Origin: Leptolyngbya sp. PCC 7375
GTDB lineage: Bacteria; Cyanobacteriota; Cyanobacteriia; Phormidesmidales; Phormidesmidaceae
NCBI RefSeq assembly: GCF_000316115.1
Contig: NZ_JH993797.1
Coordinates: 3,644,486-3,708,485, forward strand
Direction of reading: 5' to 3'
Length of the DNA stretch: 64,000 nucleotides
The notes under the pieces were generated by a model, which saw only the letters and a program-made list of their open reading frames with translations, was not told the DNA's origin and ran no database searches. A program made the translations under genes and the position numbers. This document shows positions 35,458-44,546 of the stretch, piece after piece. How positions within the stretch are numbered: position 1 is the first letter of the stretch; each line of letters starts with the position of its first letter.

Positions 35458-35824
35458 ATCAAAAATAAAGGAGCCTTAAGCACGCTTACATGAGGGTCGA
35501 GCAACATCCGGCAAAATCACAATTGATAGTTTTCACCTTTACCATTCTATGATTGACAACCTCCAAAACTGTATATATCGCACTTTCCTTATAGGAGCCT
35601 GAATGGTTAAGGCAAATTTCTCCAAAAACGATAGATAACCTCTATTGATTGGATTGACTTTGTTAAAGGTTACTTGAACTGTTAACACGGCCAAAACTTG
35701 ATAGATCACGAGTACTCTATGGCGTCAGTTTGTCCATTATCAAATGTGGATGGGTGGATGAGTCGATGGGTGGATGAGTCGATGAGCGGATACCATAGGC
35801 TGCCAAATTTCTGCCATCGGGGTC
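35458..35824. other. promoter region with a 16-bp tandem repeat
   Basis: This is 367 bases without a gene. GATGGGTGGATGAGTC is repeated at 35749-35764 and 35765-35780 with a partial third copy. The region upstream of the sigma gene (35458-35700) is AT-rich and probably contains its promoter. Confidence 0.5.
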
Positions 35825-38749
35825 CTAGTTCAAAAGCTCGGCATTTAAGTCTCGTAAAATAGTCGAGCCCCCTGAACGTTGAGGATTAAAGATTGCCTGC
35901 AAAGATTGCTCCAGGGTTTCTGCCATGGCAATACGATTTTGATACGCCACAATCACACGGGCCAAAATCGGTAACCGGTTTTGTTCAGCTTCCAGATATA
36001 ACGGCTCTACATACAGCAATGATTCTTCGATGGGAATGACCAGTAGATTTCCTTGATTGGCGCGTGAGCCTTGGGTATTCCATAGGGAGATCCGCTGAGA
36101 GATCTCTGGATCTTGATTAATCCGGGCTTCGATTTGCTCAGGGCCATACACCAGTTCCTGCTTAGGAAAGCGGTAGAGCAACATCCGACCATACTGATTG
36201 CCGTCGGAACGCGATGCGAGCCACGCGATCAGGTTGTTCCGCTGCGATGGGGTAAATGGCCGGAGCAGAACAAATTCTTCTTCCTCTTCCTTGGGCAGTT
36301 TCATAATCAAATAGTAGGGTTCTACCACCTGAGATTCATTGGCATAGATTTCATTCGGAGCTCGCCATGTATCTTCGCGGTTATAAAAAATACGTGGGTT
36401 GGTCATGTGATAGACCAACAGCTGATCTGACTGCACCAGGGAATAGTCTTCGGGATAGCGAATGTGAGCGACCAACGCCGGAGGCATTGATGCTAAAGGC
36501 TGAAGCATTTTGGGAAATAATTCAGCCCAGGTTTGAATAATGGGGTCAGTGGCATCAGCGATGTAAAACGAGACCGAGCCATTAAAGGCATCCACCACCA
36601 CCTTGATGGAGTTTCGAATATAGTTAAACGGTTGGCCACCGGGGTCTGAATAGGGATAGCGATCGCTAGTGGTATAGGCATCGATGATCCAATAGAGATA
36701 GCTACCCTCGGGATCGATCGGATTAGAGGTATCAGAGGCGGCCTGGGCATTAGCATCGGCCACCACCAGATAGGGATCACCATCAAATTGCAGAAACGGT
36801 GCAATTTCTTTTACACGCTCTTGAATATTACGCCGAAACAACAGTTTTGTATCGGCGGTAAAATCGTTGGTAAACAACATTTGCCAGTCGCTGAGATGCT
36901 TGGAATACAGCAATCGCTGCCACCAAGCCCCCAGCGAGATGCCACTGGTACCGGCATAGATGGTATAAACATTGTCATTTTCTCCTGGATAGTCCAGTTC
37001 AGGGACCCGAGTACCGGTCATGACATAGTTGTTAGTTAATTCGCCAAAGTAAATTCGTGGTTGTCCAATGGGGATGCTGCGGTCAACATCTGCATTACTG
37101 GGCACATGGGCAATGTCTTTAATAAAGTAATCTGGCAGACCGCCAATGGCTGCCGTATTCACCGGGCTCATGGTGAAGCCATAGCCATGGGTATAGCTGA
37201 GGTGTTTGTTCACCCAAGTTTGAGCCGTATCTTCTAATTGCTCGTAATTGAGCTCACGGGCAGAGATCAGCACCTGACGACGTTCGGTGGTGCCGTCACT
37301 CTTGGTCAGGGTATAGCGATCTACATCAGCATCGAAAAATTCATAGTACAAGCGAATCTGTTGCAACTGCCGGTTACTTTCAAGCAGGGGGCGCGTATCC
37401 CAAACTCGGATATTTCGCACCGTCAGATCGTTATTGTTTAGCTTTTCGACTGTGAGATTATTTTGAGGATTAAAACTCTCTTCTTGAATATCGCTAAGGT
37501 TAAACGCATCACGGGTAAACGCAATGGAGCGCTCAATATAGGGACGCTCTCGCTGAAATTCATTGGGCTGCACCATCAAGCGTTGCACTAACCAGGGAGC
37601 AAGGGTTTCACCAATTAGAGCAACCGTTAAATACGTCGCAATCAGAATTGCAAAGGAGGGGACTCTCAACCTGGATCGATGTTTAGTAAAACCAAAGAGA
37701 TATCTACTAAATGCGATGACTACCAAACTCAGGGTAATGATGCTCAGGGCTGTCTGTACTGGCAAATCCACCATGACATCGGTGTAGCTAGCGCCGTAGG
37801 TCACCCCCTGGCGAGAGTAAAGCAGCTCATACCGATTCAGCCAATGGTCAATGCTGGTGGTTAACAGCAGTAGACCTGTCAAGAGATACAGGTGCCGCTG
37901 TTGTGGGGCAGAGAAACCCAGAAATCGTCCCTGACTGAGACTTTTGCCTGCTAGCAAGTAAATCAGGGCAACCGCCACTAACGTAAACAAAAACAGGCCA
38001 GACAGCCAGAATTCTGCCAACTCTAGAACAGGCAGGCGAAAAATGTAAAAGCTAATGTCGTGATTGAACAGTGGATCAGGTTGTGCAAAGCTAGTGGGGT
38101 TAAGGGCTGGCAGTACCCGTGACCACTTAGAGGACAGGACCAAACTAAAGCTAAGGCTGAGGAGCAAAGTTGCGATCGCACTTCCCACCCCTGGATAAAT
38201 CATCACACCCAGCATCATGACCATCAGCGGCCCCAACTGCCAGGGTTGAGCCATAAGCTGCTGTACAATCCGCCAGCCGGTATCCACATTGAGCCACAGG
38301 GGCAAGGTGGGCAGTGGTTCAGCCGCAATGGAATGCCAGCGGGTCAGGGCTAGCTGTCCGTGATAAAGCAAAGAAACTGAAAGCAGCAGCGCCAACCCCA
38401 TGGCCAGGGGCAGTAGCCGCCCTAAACCAATGCCTCTGCGCCGATTTTCAGCACTGGGAACAATGCAATAGTCATCAAAACTCAGCTGCCGGGCTCGCCA
38501 GAGATTTAGACCGGCAAATAACAAGCTGCCTAAAAACGTCATTGTGCCCAACACCACCTGGGTGCGTAGCCTCAGCCAAAACGCATCCAGATAGTTAACT
38601 GAGCGAAACCACAGACCTTCTGCCGCAAAGTAGGTGAGGATATCAATGCTGAGAAAAAGTGCGATCGCAATCAGCCCCCATGTCCAAGAGGCTCTCGCAG
38701 ATTGTCGTGGGGTAGCCTTTTGCTGAGGCCGGTCTTGCAGAGTCGCCAT
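35825..38749 (-). CDS. UPF0182 family membrane protein
   Basis: The 974-aa protein has seven to eight membrane helices in the first 370 residues and a large extracytoplasmic domain with ERPYIERSIAFTRDAFNL, YIDR-type repeats, DNVYTIYAGTSGISLG and the C-terminal DPEISQRISLWNTQGS. The length and motifs match UPF0182/COG1615, found in cyanobacteria and actinobacteria. Function is unknown. ATG 38749 is followed by a basic Gln-rich N-terminus. It stands alone. Confidence 0.92.
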   Translation of the reverse strand: MATLQDRPQQKATPRQSARASWTWGLIAIALFLSIDILTYFAAEGLWFRSVNYLDAFWLRLRTQVVLGTMTFLGSLLFAGLNLWRARQLSFDDYCIVPSAENRRRGIGLGRLLPLAMGLALLLSVSLLYHGQLALTRWHSIAAEPLPTLPLWLNVDTGWRIVQQLMAQPWQLGPLMVMMLGVMIYPGVGSAIATLLLSLSFSLVLSSKWSRVLPALNPTSFAQPDPLFNHDISFYIFRLPVLELAEFWLSGLFLFTLVAVALIYLLAGKSLSQGRFLGFSAPQQRHLYLLTGLLLLTTSIDHWLNRYELLYSRQGVTYGASYTDVMVDLPVQTALSIITLSLVVIAFSRYLFGFTKHRSRLRVPSFAILIATYLTVALIGETLAPWLVQRLMVQPNEFQRERPYIERSIAFTRDAFNLSDIQEESFNPQNNLTVEKLNNNDLTVRNIRVWDTRPLLESNRQLQQIRLYYEFFDADVDRYTLTKSDGTTERRQVLISARELNYEQLEDTAQTWVNKHLSYTHGYGFTMSPVNTAAIGGLPDYFIKDIAHVPSNADVDRSIPIGQPRIYFGELTNNYVMTGTRVPELDYPGENDNVYTIYAGTSGISLGAWWQRLLYSKHLSDWQMLFTNDFTADTKLLFRRNIQERVKEIAPFLQFDGDPYLVVADANAQAASDTSNPIDPEGSYLYWIIDAYTTSDRYPYSDPGGQPFNYIRNSIKVVVDAFNGSVSFYIADATDPIIQTWAELFPKMLQPLASMPPALVAHIRYPEDYSLVQSDQLLVYHMTNPRIFYNREDTWRAPNEIYANESQVVEPYYLIMKLPKEEEEEFVLLRPFTPSQRNNLIAWLASRSDGNQYGRMLLYRFPKQELVYGPEQIEARINQDPEISQRISLWNTQGSRANQGNLLVIPIEESLLYVEPLYLEAEQNRLPILARVIVAYQNRIAMAETLEQSLQAIFNPQRSGGSTILRDLNAELLN

Positions 38750-38851
38750 AGTGCATTAGATAGATCGAAGCAGATAGATCGAAGCGGTCTTACTTTATCT
38801 TAGACAAGATCTTAGACAAAGCCTCCCAAACCGCCAGTCTCTATCGAGCCC

Positions 38852-38907
38852 GCCTAGATCACCTGGCCTAGATCACCTGGCCTAGATCACCTGGCCTAGA
38901 TCACCTG
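38852..38907. repeat. four tandem copies of a 14-bp unit overlapping a gene end
   Basis: GCCTAGATCACCTG is repeated perfectly at 38852, 38866, 38880 and 38894. The last copy carries the stop codon and final codons of the antiporter gene (minus strand), so each copy repeats that gene's end. It looks like slippage after the stop codon. Confidence 0.9.
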
Positions 38908-39867
38908 GAATGTGGTGCCCATAAACCAGATGTACAACATGATAAATAACCACCCTTCCCAAATGGTGATCTTGTTGTCTTGAACAATAAAAAACATCAA
39001 CAATGAGGCCGCCAATAACGTTGGCACACTATGGGTAAGAATCGCATCTGATACCGGCAGTGGCCGAATTAACCCAGGAATACCCATGACTACAAAAATG
39101 TTGAAAATGTTGGACCCAATCACATTACCAACCGCTAACTCTGCCTTACCCTTAAGGGCGGCATTAATGGTTACCATCAGCTCAGGCAATGATGTTCCCA
39201 GGGCAACAGCACTAATGGCAATAATATCTCTGCCAATATTGAGACGATCAGAGATTTGAATCAACGAGTCAATCGTATAGTTGGCCCCTAGAAATATAAA
39301 AATTCCGCTGAGCACCAGGATCAGCACCTCCCTCATCGACTGAGCTGTCGTAAAGGCTGGGGCAGATGGATCCACAGCCTCCTGGGTAGAACCATCAGCA
39401 GCTTCATCACTACTCTTGAGAATGTAAAACAGATAGACAATGTAGCCAATGACAAGAATCAGCGCTTCTCCACGGGTAAACGTCTGATCTGATGAGGCCA
39501 TCAAGGAGCACAGAAACGCTGAGCCCACAAACAACGGCAGATCAACGCTGATCAGGTTATACATGACCCGCAAGATTTTAGTACTCATGATGGCCGCCGT
39601 ACCAACCACCAAGCAAATATTGGCAATGTTAGAACCAATAACGTTACTTGCCACGACTTCCGCCGCCCCTTGAAAGATGCCAAACAGTGAGGACAATAAT
39701 TCCGGTAGCGACGTCCCCATGGAGACAATGGTCACGCCCACAATAAAGGGGGGTAACCCCATGGCAAGACCCAGTTTTTCAGCAGCATCAGTAAAAAAAT
39801 CAGAGGCTTTAACCAACGTGGCCAGGCCCAGCACAAAGATCAACAGCAGTAGCGGTAAAGAATCCAT
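38896..39867 (-). CDS. calcium/cation antiporter (CaCA family, YrbG-like)
   Basis: The 323-aa protein has ten predicted helices and both alpha-repeats: GTSLPELLSSLFG with NVIGSNIANI, and GTSLPELMVTINA with NVIGSNIFNI. These form the ion site of Na+/Ca2+ or H+/Ca2+ exchangers. A hydrophilic loop around residues 150-175 separates the halves. Direction and co-ion cannot be told from sequence. It is divergent from the following methyltransferase gene. Confidence 0.92.
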   Translation of the reverse strand: MDSLPLLLLIFVLGLATLVKASDFFTDAAEKLGLAMGLPPFIVGVTIVSMGTSLPELLSSLFGIFQGAAEVVASNVIGSNIANICLVVGTAAIMSTKILRVMYNLISVDLPLFVGSAFLCSLMASSDQTFTRGEALILVIGYIVYLFYILKSSDEAADGSTQEAVDPSAPAFTTAQSMREVLILVLSGIFIFLGANYTIDSLIQISDRLNIGRDIIAISAVALGTSLPELMVTINAALKGKAELAVGNVIGSNIFNIFVVMGIPGLIRPLPVSDAILTHSVPTLLAASLLMFFIVQDNKITIWEGWLFIMLYIWFMGTTFQVI

Positions 39868-39991
39868 AGAAACCCGGAAGTAGGTTAGAAAATAAATGTA
39901 ACCACATCCAGCACCCTATTATCATTGCCACAAAAGCAACGTTTAGAGCTGGGTGTAGTTTGGCCTGCTGTTCGAATACGACTTCACATTT

Positions 39992-40651
39992 ATGCTTGCC
40001 GCTAGTCAGCGTCAGAAACTTGACGAATCTAACGATACTTTGTTCTACGAACACCCCCGTTTTGTAACCCATGTGGACGAACGGTTTATTGAGCAGCTGA
40101 CTGAGTTATATCAGGAACGACTCACCCCGAACAGCTGCATTCTAGACATGATGAGCAGTTGGGTATCACATCTGCCATCGGATATGCAATTTGCGCAGGT
40201 AGAAGGCCACGGCATGAATGCCGAGGAACTGGCCAAAAATCCCAGACTCGATCATTACTTTGTCCAGGATTTAAACGACAATCAGACGCTGCCTTTTAAG
40301 GATTGCACCTTTGACGCCGTACTCAACACCGTATCCGTGCAGTATCTGCAACAGCCTGAAACTGTTTTCGCTGAAATCTATCGCGTCCTCAAGCCCGGTG
40401 GCATCGCCATTGTCAGCTTTTCTAATCGGATGTTTTACCAAAAAGCGATCTCAGCCTGGCGCGACAGCAGTGACGCTCGCCACATTGCCCTAGTCAAAAG
40501 CTACTTCGAGTCAGTCAAAGGCTTCAGTCAACCTGAAGTCATTGCCAACCAGGGTCCCCCCATCAATCCCATTCTGCAAATGATGGGCATGGCCAGCAGC
40601 GATCCGTTTTATGCATTGATCGCCGAACGGATGGAGGTTTTGGTCAGGTAG
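39992..40651 (+). CDS. class I SAM-dependent methyltransferase
   Basis: The 219-aa protein has a Methyltransf_11-like core: CILDMMSSWVSHLP in place of the usual glycine-rich motif I, DLNDNQTLPFKDCTFDAVL, and VFAEIYRVLKPGGIAIVSFS. The motif I Gly residues are missing, replaced by MMSSW, so SAM binding may be altered; similar proteins are common in cyanobacteria and plants. The substrate is unknown. Its stop codon lies in the first copy of the 37-bp repeat that follows. Confidence 0.82.
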   Translation: MLAASQRQKLDESNDTLFYEHPRFVTHVDERFIEQLTELYQERLTPNSCILDMMSSWVSHLPSDMQFAQVEGHGMNAEELAKNPRLDHYFVQDLNDNQTLPFKDCTFDAVLNTVSVQYLQQPETVFAEIYRVLKPGGIAIVSFSNRMFYQKAISAWRDSSDARHIALVKSYFESVKGFSQPEVIANQGPPINPILQMMGMASSDPFYALIAERMEVLVR

Positions 40652-40716
40652 GGGTAGGGTGGGCATTGCCCACCGTCCAGTCAGGTAGGGGTAGGGTGGG
40701 CATTGCCCACCGTCCA
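40643..40716. repeat. two tandem copies of a 37-bp palindromic repeat
   Basis: GTCAGGTAGGGGTAGGGTGG then GCATTGCCCACCGTCCA, at 40643-40679 and 40680-40716. Each contains the stem GGGTGGGCATTGCCCACC. The first copy provides the last codons and stop of the methyltransferase gene. The hairpins could work as terminators between the convergent genes. Confidence 0.9.
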
Positions 40717-40738
40717 GCATTGCCCGTTCAACCACCAA

Positions 40739-41362
40739 TTATCCCCGTTGCTTGCCACCATAGGCCTTCCAAGCCAAATCAATCAGCCCATTCACAATGG
40801 CCACAGCGACGACGGTGCTGCCCTTACGGCCACTAATACAGATGCTTGGCATCAAGCTGTCTTTTAACCGAGATTTAGTCACCTCTGCTTCCAAGAACCC
40901 CGCAGGGGTAGCAATCACCAAAGCAGGACGAATCACATCGGTTTCAATCAGCTGCACCAGACTATCCAGGGCTGGTTGAGAATGGCCAATCACAAAAATT
41001 GCCTCTGGATAACGCTTTGCCAGGGTTTCAATGCCCCAAGCGGCCCGAGACTGATCTTTCTGAGGTCGCGTAATGGCATCCATAGCAGAGTACACCGGAT
41101 TGGAAAATGTATTTTGCAGTCTGGGGGTAATGCCAGCCTGAGCCATGGGACCATCGACAACGACTGTAGTACGCGCTGCCAAAGCAGCAGCTCCAGATGG
41201 GAGGGCCTGATCAGAAAATTGAATTAAATCCTTATATTCATAGTCTGCTGTAGCGTAAATCACTCGACGCACTATCTCATATTCGGCTGGAGCAAATGTA
41301 TGCTGACCAATTTCCTGATCGATTATGCGTAAGCTCCTTGCATCCGTGACGTGCCATTCCAT
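40739..41362 (-). CDS. cobH: precorrin-8X methylmutase-like protein (CobH/CbiC family)
   Basis: The 207-aa protein aligns with CobH/CbiC over its length: EYEIVRRVIYATADYEY, SGAAALAARTTVVVDGPMA, ETLAKRYPEAIFVIGHSQPA and LVIATPAGF. These enzymes move a methyl group from C11 to C12 of the corrin precursor. The usual RxIHA motif with the catalytic His (His43 in Pseudomonas denitrificans CobH) reads RVIYAT, with Tyr36. Cyanobacterial forms may share this, so activity is not excluded. It converges on the methyltransferase. Confidence 0.85.
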   Translation of the reverse strand: MEWHVTDARSLRIIDQEIGQHTFAPAEYEIVRRVIYATADYEYKDLIQFSDQALPSGAAALAARTTVVVDGPMAQAGITPRLQNTFSNPVYSAMDAITRPQKDQSRAAWGIETLAKRYPEAIFVIGHSQPALDSLVQLIETDVIRPALVIATPAGFLEAEVTKSRLKDSLMPSICISGRKGSTVVAVAIVNGLIDLAWKAYGGKQRG

Positions 41363-41819
41363 AAGTGCTGCCTGCGTTCGCCGCTAGTTTCAATAGACTA
41401 GCATCGTCAGCTGTTTTTCTGGTATCAAGGCAACTTAATACGTCACATGAATATTTTTTTGACAGCTGAATTCGGACATGGGGCCAAAATCATGGCGCAA
41501 GGCATAAGTACAAATGCTTATTCCCAACCTCTGATGAGCTAAGGCTTCAGGCTCTTTGATAGCGGAGACTTAAACCATTTTTGTATTCCATCCATTGTGT
41601 GCAGGGAGCTTGAATCAACCGTTTGGAGTGGTCTAGACAGTAAGAAAGGTGCCCCCTCGGTCTGATATTCTGAAGCTATCAAAGGCGCTCATATAGTCTT
41701 AATGCCACTGGTGGTTCTAGGAACGATTCTGGAGGATGGGCTATCAGTGCCCGCCACAGATGCGCCGACAATCAGCAGTGCCGCCTTAATAACAGCAGGC
41801 AGTTTGGAGGAAATACGCA
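41363..41819. other. promoter/leader region of glpX with a short overlapping frame
   Basis: This is 457 bases upstream of glpX. A frame at 41702-41851 (49 codons, MPLVVLGTILEDGLSVPATD) overlaps the glpX start by 32 bases and uses the same TTGGAGG region as coding sequence. It may be a chance frame or a leader peptide. Nothing else is recognised. Confidence 0.4.
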
Positions 41820-42857
41820 GTGGAAAGTACCCTCGGATTAGAAATTATTGAAGTTGTTGAGCAGGCTGCGATCGCATCTGCTCGTTGGATGGGGAAGGGT
41901 GAAAAGGATATCGCTGACGAGGTGGCTGTAGAAGCCATGCGTGAGCGCATGAATAGAATTCACATGCGCGGCAAGATCGTGATTGGTGAAGGTGAGCGCG
42001 ACGATGCTCCCATGCTTTACATCGGCGAGGAAGTGGGTGTTTGTACCCAGCCCAATGCTGATGAGGTTTGCAACCCTGACGAGCTAATCGAAATCGACAT
42101 TGCCGTTGACCCTTGCGAAGGTACTAACCTTTGTGCCTATGGTCAGCCCGGTTCCATGGCTGTATTGGCGATTTCTGAGAAGGGCGGTCTGTTTGCAGCA
42201 CCTGACTTCTACATGAACAAGCTAGCTGCCCCCCCAGCTGCTAAGGGCAAGGTAGACATCACCAAGTCTGCCACTGAGAACCTGAAGATTTTGTCTGAGT
42301 GCCTGGACCGCGCCATCGACGAGCTTGTCGTTGTGGTGATGAAGCGTTCACGTCACGACGACCTGATTAAGGAAATCCGTGATGCGGGTGCTCGCGTTCG
42401 CCTCATTAGCGACGGTGACGTATCTGCTGCTATCTCCTGTGGTTTCTCCGGTACTAACACCCATGCTCTGATGGGTATTGGCGCAGCTCCTGAGGGTGTA
42501 ATTTCCGCTGCTGCCATGCGCTGCTTGGGCGGTCACTTCCAGGGTCAGCTAATCTACGATCCTGAAATTGTTAAGACCGGCCTCATCGGTGAGAGCAAGG
42601 AAGCTAACCTGGCTCGACTGAATGAAATGGGTATCACTGACCCCGATAAGATTTACAGCGCTGAAGAGCTAGCCTGCGGTGAGACTGTCCTATTTGCTGG
42701 CTGTGGTATTACGCCTGGTCTATTGATGAATGGCGTTCGCTTCTTCAAGGGCGGCGCTCGGACTCAGACTCTGGTAATTTCCAACCAGTCCAAGACTGCT
42801 CGCTTCGTGGACACCATTCACATGGCTGAAAACCCCAGCTACGTTTCCCTGAAGTAG
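41820..42857 (+). CDS. glpX: class II fructose-1,6-/sedoheptulose-1,7-bisphosphatase
   Basis: The 345-aa protein is the GlpX-type bisphosphatase of the cyanobacterial Calvin cycle. It has GEGERDDAPMLYIGEEVG, the metal-binding DIAVDPCEGTNLCAYG, RHDDLIKEIRDAGARVRLI and GISSAAAMRCLGG-like GVISAAAMRCLGGHFQG. It hydrolyses both FBP and SBP in the cytosol. GTG at 41820 has TTGGAGG at 41803-41810. Codon use is strongly biased, fitting high expression. The next gene is hemA, an order known in other cyanobacteria. Confidence 0.96.
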   Translation: MESTLGLEIIEVVEQAAIASARWMGKGEKDIADEVAVEAMRERMNRIHMRGKIVIGEGERDDAPMLYIGEEVGVCTQPNADEVCNPDELIEIDIAVDPCEGTNLCAYGQPGSMAVLAISEKGGLFAAPDFYMNKLAAPPAAKGKVDITKSATENLKILSECLDRAIDELVVVVMKRSRHDDLIKEIRDAGARVRLISDGDVSAAISCGFSGTNTHALMGIGAAPEGVISAAAMRCLGGHFQGQLIYDPEIVKTGLIGESKEANLARLNEMGITDPDKIYSAEELACGETVLFAGCGITPGLLMNGVRFFKGGARTQTLVISNQSKTARFVDTIHMAENPSYVSLK

Positions 42858-42882
42858 TTTTAGGTCTTAAGTCACCCATGGG

Positions 42883-42951
42883 TAAGGTGCGTTGCCACGC
42901 ACCTTACATATTTAAAAAACACTCTAGCTGTTGACAAATGGCTAGAGTGTT
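42883..42951 (+). terminator. tandem hairpins behind glpX
   Basis: The first stem TAAGGTGCGT/ACGCACCTTA is at 42883-42906. The second, AACACTCTAGC/GCTAGAGTGTT, is at 42918-42951 and is followed by TCTTGTGT. They are likely to end the glpX transcript or act as attenuators before hemA. Confidence 0.7.
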
Positions 42952-43168
42952 CTTGTGTCTGTGTGTCGTTTGGTAACGGTTAGCACCAAATGATGGACTT
43001 TTGTTGAGAAACCTTGAGTTGGGGGTCCGTTTTTCTCTAGTTTCAATAGGTAGCGCATTTAGCACGGTATCGCTAAAGCGCTTATTTCATGACTGTTGAA
43101 GACATTTACTTTTACTGCGATCGTCCGGCACATCGGGCATTTAATAAAGGATCTTTTTTGGAGGAAGA

Positions 43169-44458
43169 ATGAATATTGCCGTTATTGGCCTTAGCCATAA
43201 GACTGCACCAGTCGAGGTTCGGGAAAAGCTCAGTATTCCCACACCTAAGGTTGAAGATGCGATCGCAAGACTCACCAGCTATCCTCACGTCAAAGAAGTT
43301 TCCATCCTCAGCACCTGTAATCGTCTAGAACTCCACATAGTCTTAAGCGACACTGAAAACGGCATTCGCGAAGTCACTCAGTTTCTAGCTGAATATGGTG
43401 ATTTATCCATCGAGGACCTGCGCCCCCACCTCTTCATTCTGGTTCAGCAAGATGCCATCATGCATCTGCTACGCGTTTCCTCCGGTCTAGATAGTTTGGT
43501 ACTGGGTGAAGGCCAGATTTTAGCTCAGGTGAAACACGCCCTAGCAGAAAGCCAGAAGTACAAGGGCGTAGGTCGCATTTTAAGCCGCCTGTTTAAAGAT
43601 GCCATTAAAACTGGTAAGCGAGTACGTACCGAGACTAGCATTGGTACAGGGGCAGTTTCTGTAAGTTCTGCTGCTGCTGAGCTCGCTCAGATGAAGGTGC
43701 CTGACTTTACCAATTGCCATATCACCATCATCGGCGCAGGCAAAATGGGTCGCCTGCTAGTGAAACACCTAGTCTCTAAGCGAGCTGTAAACATCACCTT
43801 GCTTAACCGCAGCATCAAGCGAGCCGATGATCTAGCCGCTGAATACAGCCATGTGAACATCAAGACCGGCACCATGGACATCATGGAAGCCGCTGTCACC
43901 AAAGCTGATGTCGTCTTTACCTGCACGTCCTCAGAAGAGCCTGTGCTGCATCATGACAACGTTAAGCCTTGCTTGGCCGGTCGTCCTTTAAGCCTTTTTG
44001 ACATCTCTGTTCCCCGTAATGTTCATAAGAACGTAGAGGAACTCGATGACGTGAAGGCTTACACCGTTGATGACCTCAAGGAAGTCGTTGCCAAGAACCA
44101 GGAAAGCCGTCGCAAAATGGCTCAAGAAGCCGAAGGTATTCTGGAGCAGGAGCTAGCACAATTCATCAAGTGGTTTGGTTCCCTGGATACGGTCTCCACC
44201 ATCAGCAGTCTACGCACTAAGGTAGAAGCTATCCGCGAGCAAGAGCTAGAAAAAGCCCTATCTCGTCTGGGTGCAGACTTCTCTGACAAGCACCGCAGTG
44301 TAGTTGAGGCCCTATCCCGTGGCATTGTCAACAAGATTCTGCATGACCCCATGACCCAGCTACGGGCGCAGGAAGATGCTGAGTCCCGCAAGCAGGCCAT
44401 GGAAACCCTGCAAGTATTGTTTAACCTGGAAGCGAAAAGGGCTAAGGCGAAGCGATAA
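43169..44458 (+). CDS. hemA: glutamyl-tRNA reductase
   Basis: The 429-aa protein catalyses NADPH-dependent reduction of Glu-tRNA to glutamate-1-semialdehyde, the first step to haem and chlorophyll. The catalytic Cys50 lies in ILSTCNRLELH, followed by DSLVLGEGQIL and the NADPH site ITIIGAGKMGRLL. The C-terminal dimerisation helices are complete. A TTGGAGGAAG ribosome site lies just before ATG 43169. A 311-bp region separates it from glpX, so it has its own promoter. Confidence 0.97.
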   Translation: MNIAVIGLSHKTAPVEVREKLSIPTPKVEDAIARLTSYPHVKEVSILSTCNRLELHIVLSDTENGIREVTQFLAEYGDLSIEDLRPHLFILVQQDAIMHLLRVSSGLDSLVLGEGQILAQVKHALAESQKYKGVGRILSRLFKDAIKTGKRVRTETSIGTGAVSVSSAAAELAQMKVPDFTNCHITIIGAGKMGRLLVKHLVSKRAVNITLLNRSIKRADDLAAEYSHVNIKTGTMDIMEAAVTKADVVFTCTSSEEPVLHHDNVKPCLAGRPLSLFDISVPRNVHKNVEELDDVKAYTVDDLKEVVAKNQESRRKMAQEAEGILEQELAQFIKWFGSLDTVSTISSLRTKVEAIREQELEKALSRLGADFSDKHRSVVEALSRGIVNKILHDPMTQLRAQEDAESRKQAMETLQVLFNLEAKRAKAKR

Positions 44459-44494
44459 AAAACCAAAATACCCATTAATACGGGCATTACATCA

Positions 44495-44536
44495 CAATGT
44501 AGGGGCGTTCCATGGAACGCCCCTACATTGTTTTTT
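44495..44536 (+). terminator. perfect 16-bp-stem hairpin plus T6 behind hemA
   Basis: CAATGTAGGGGCGTTC and its exact complement flank a CATG centre (44495-44530), followed by TTTTTT (44531-44536). This is a textbook rho-independent terminator for hemA. The core GTAGGGGCGTTC belongs to a widely dispersed repeat type in cyanobacteria, so a repeat has probably been recruited as terminator. Confidence 0.9.
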
Positions 44537-44546
44537 ACCAATTGCT

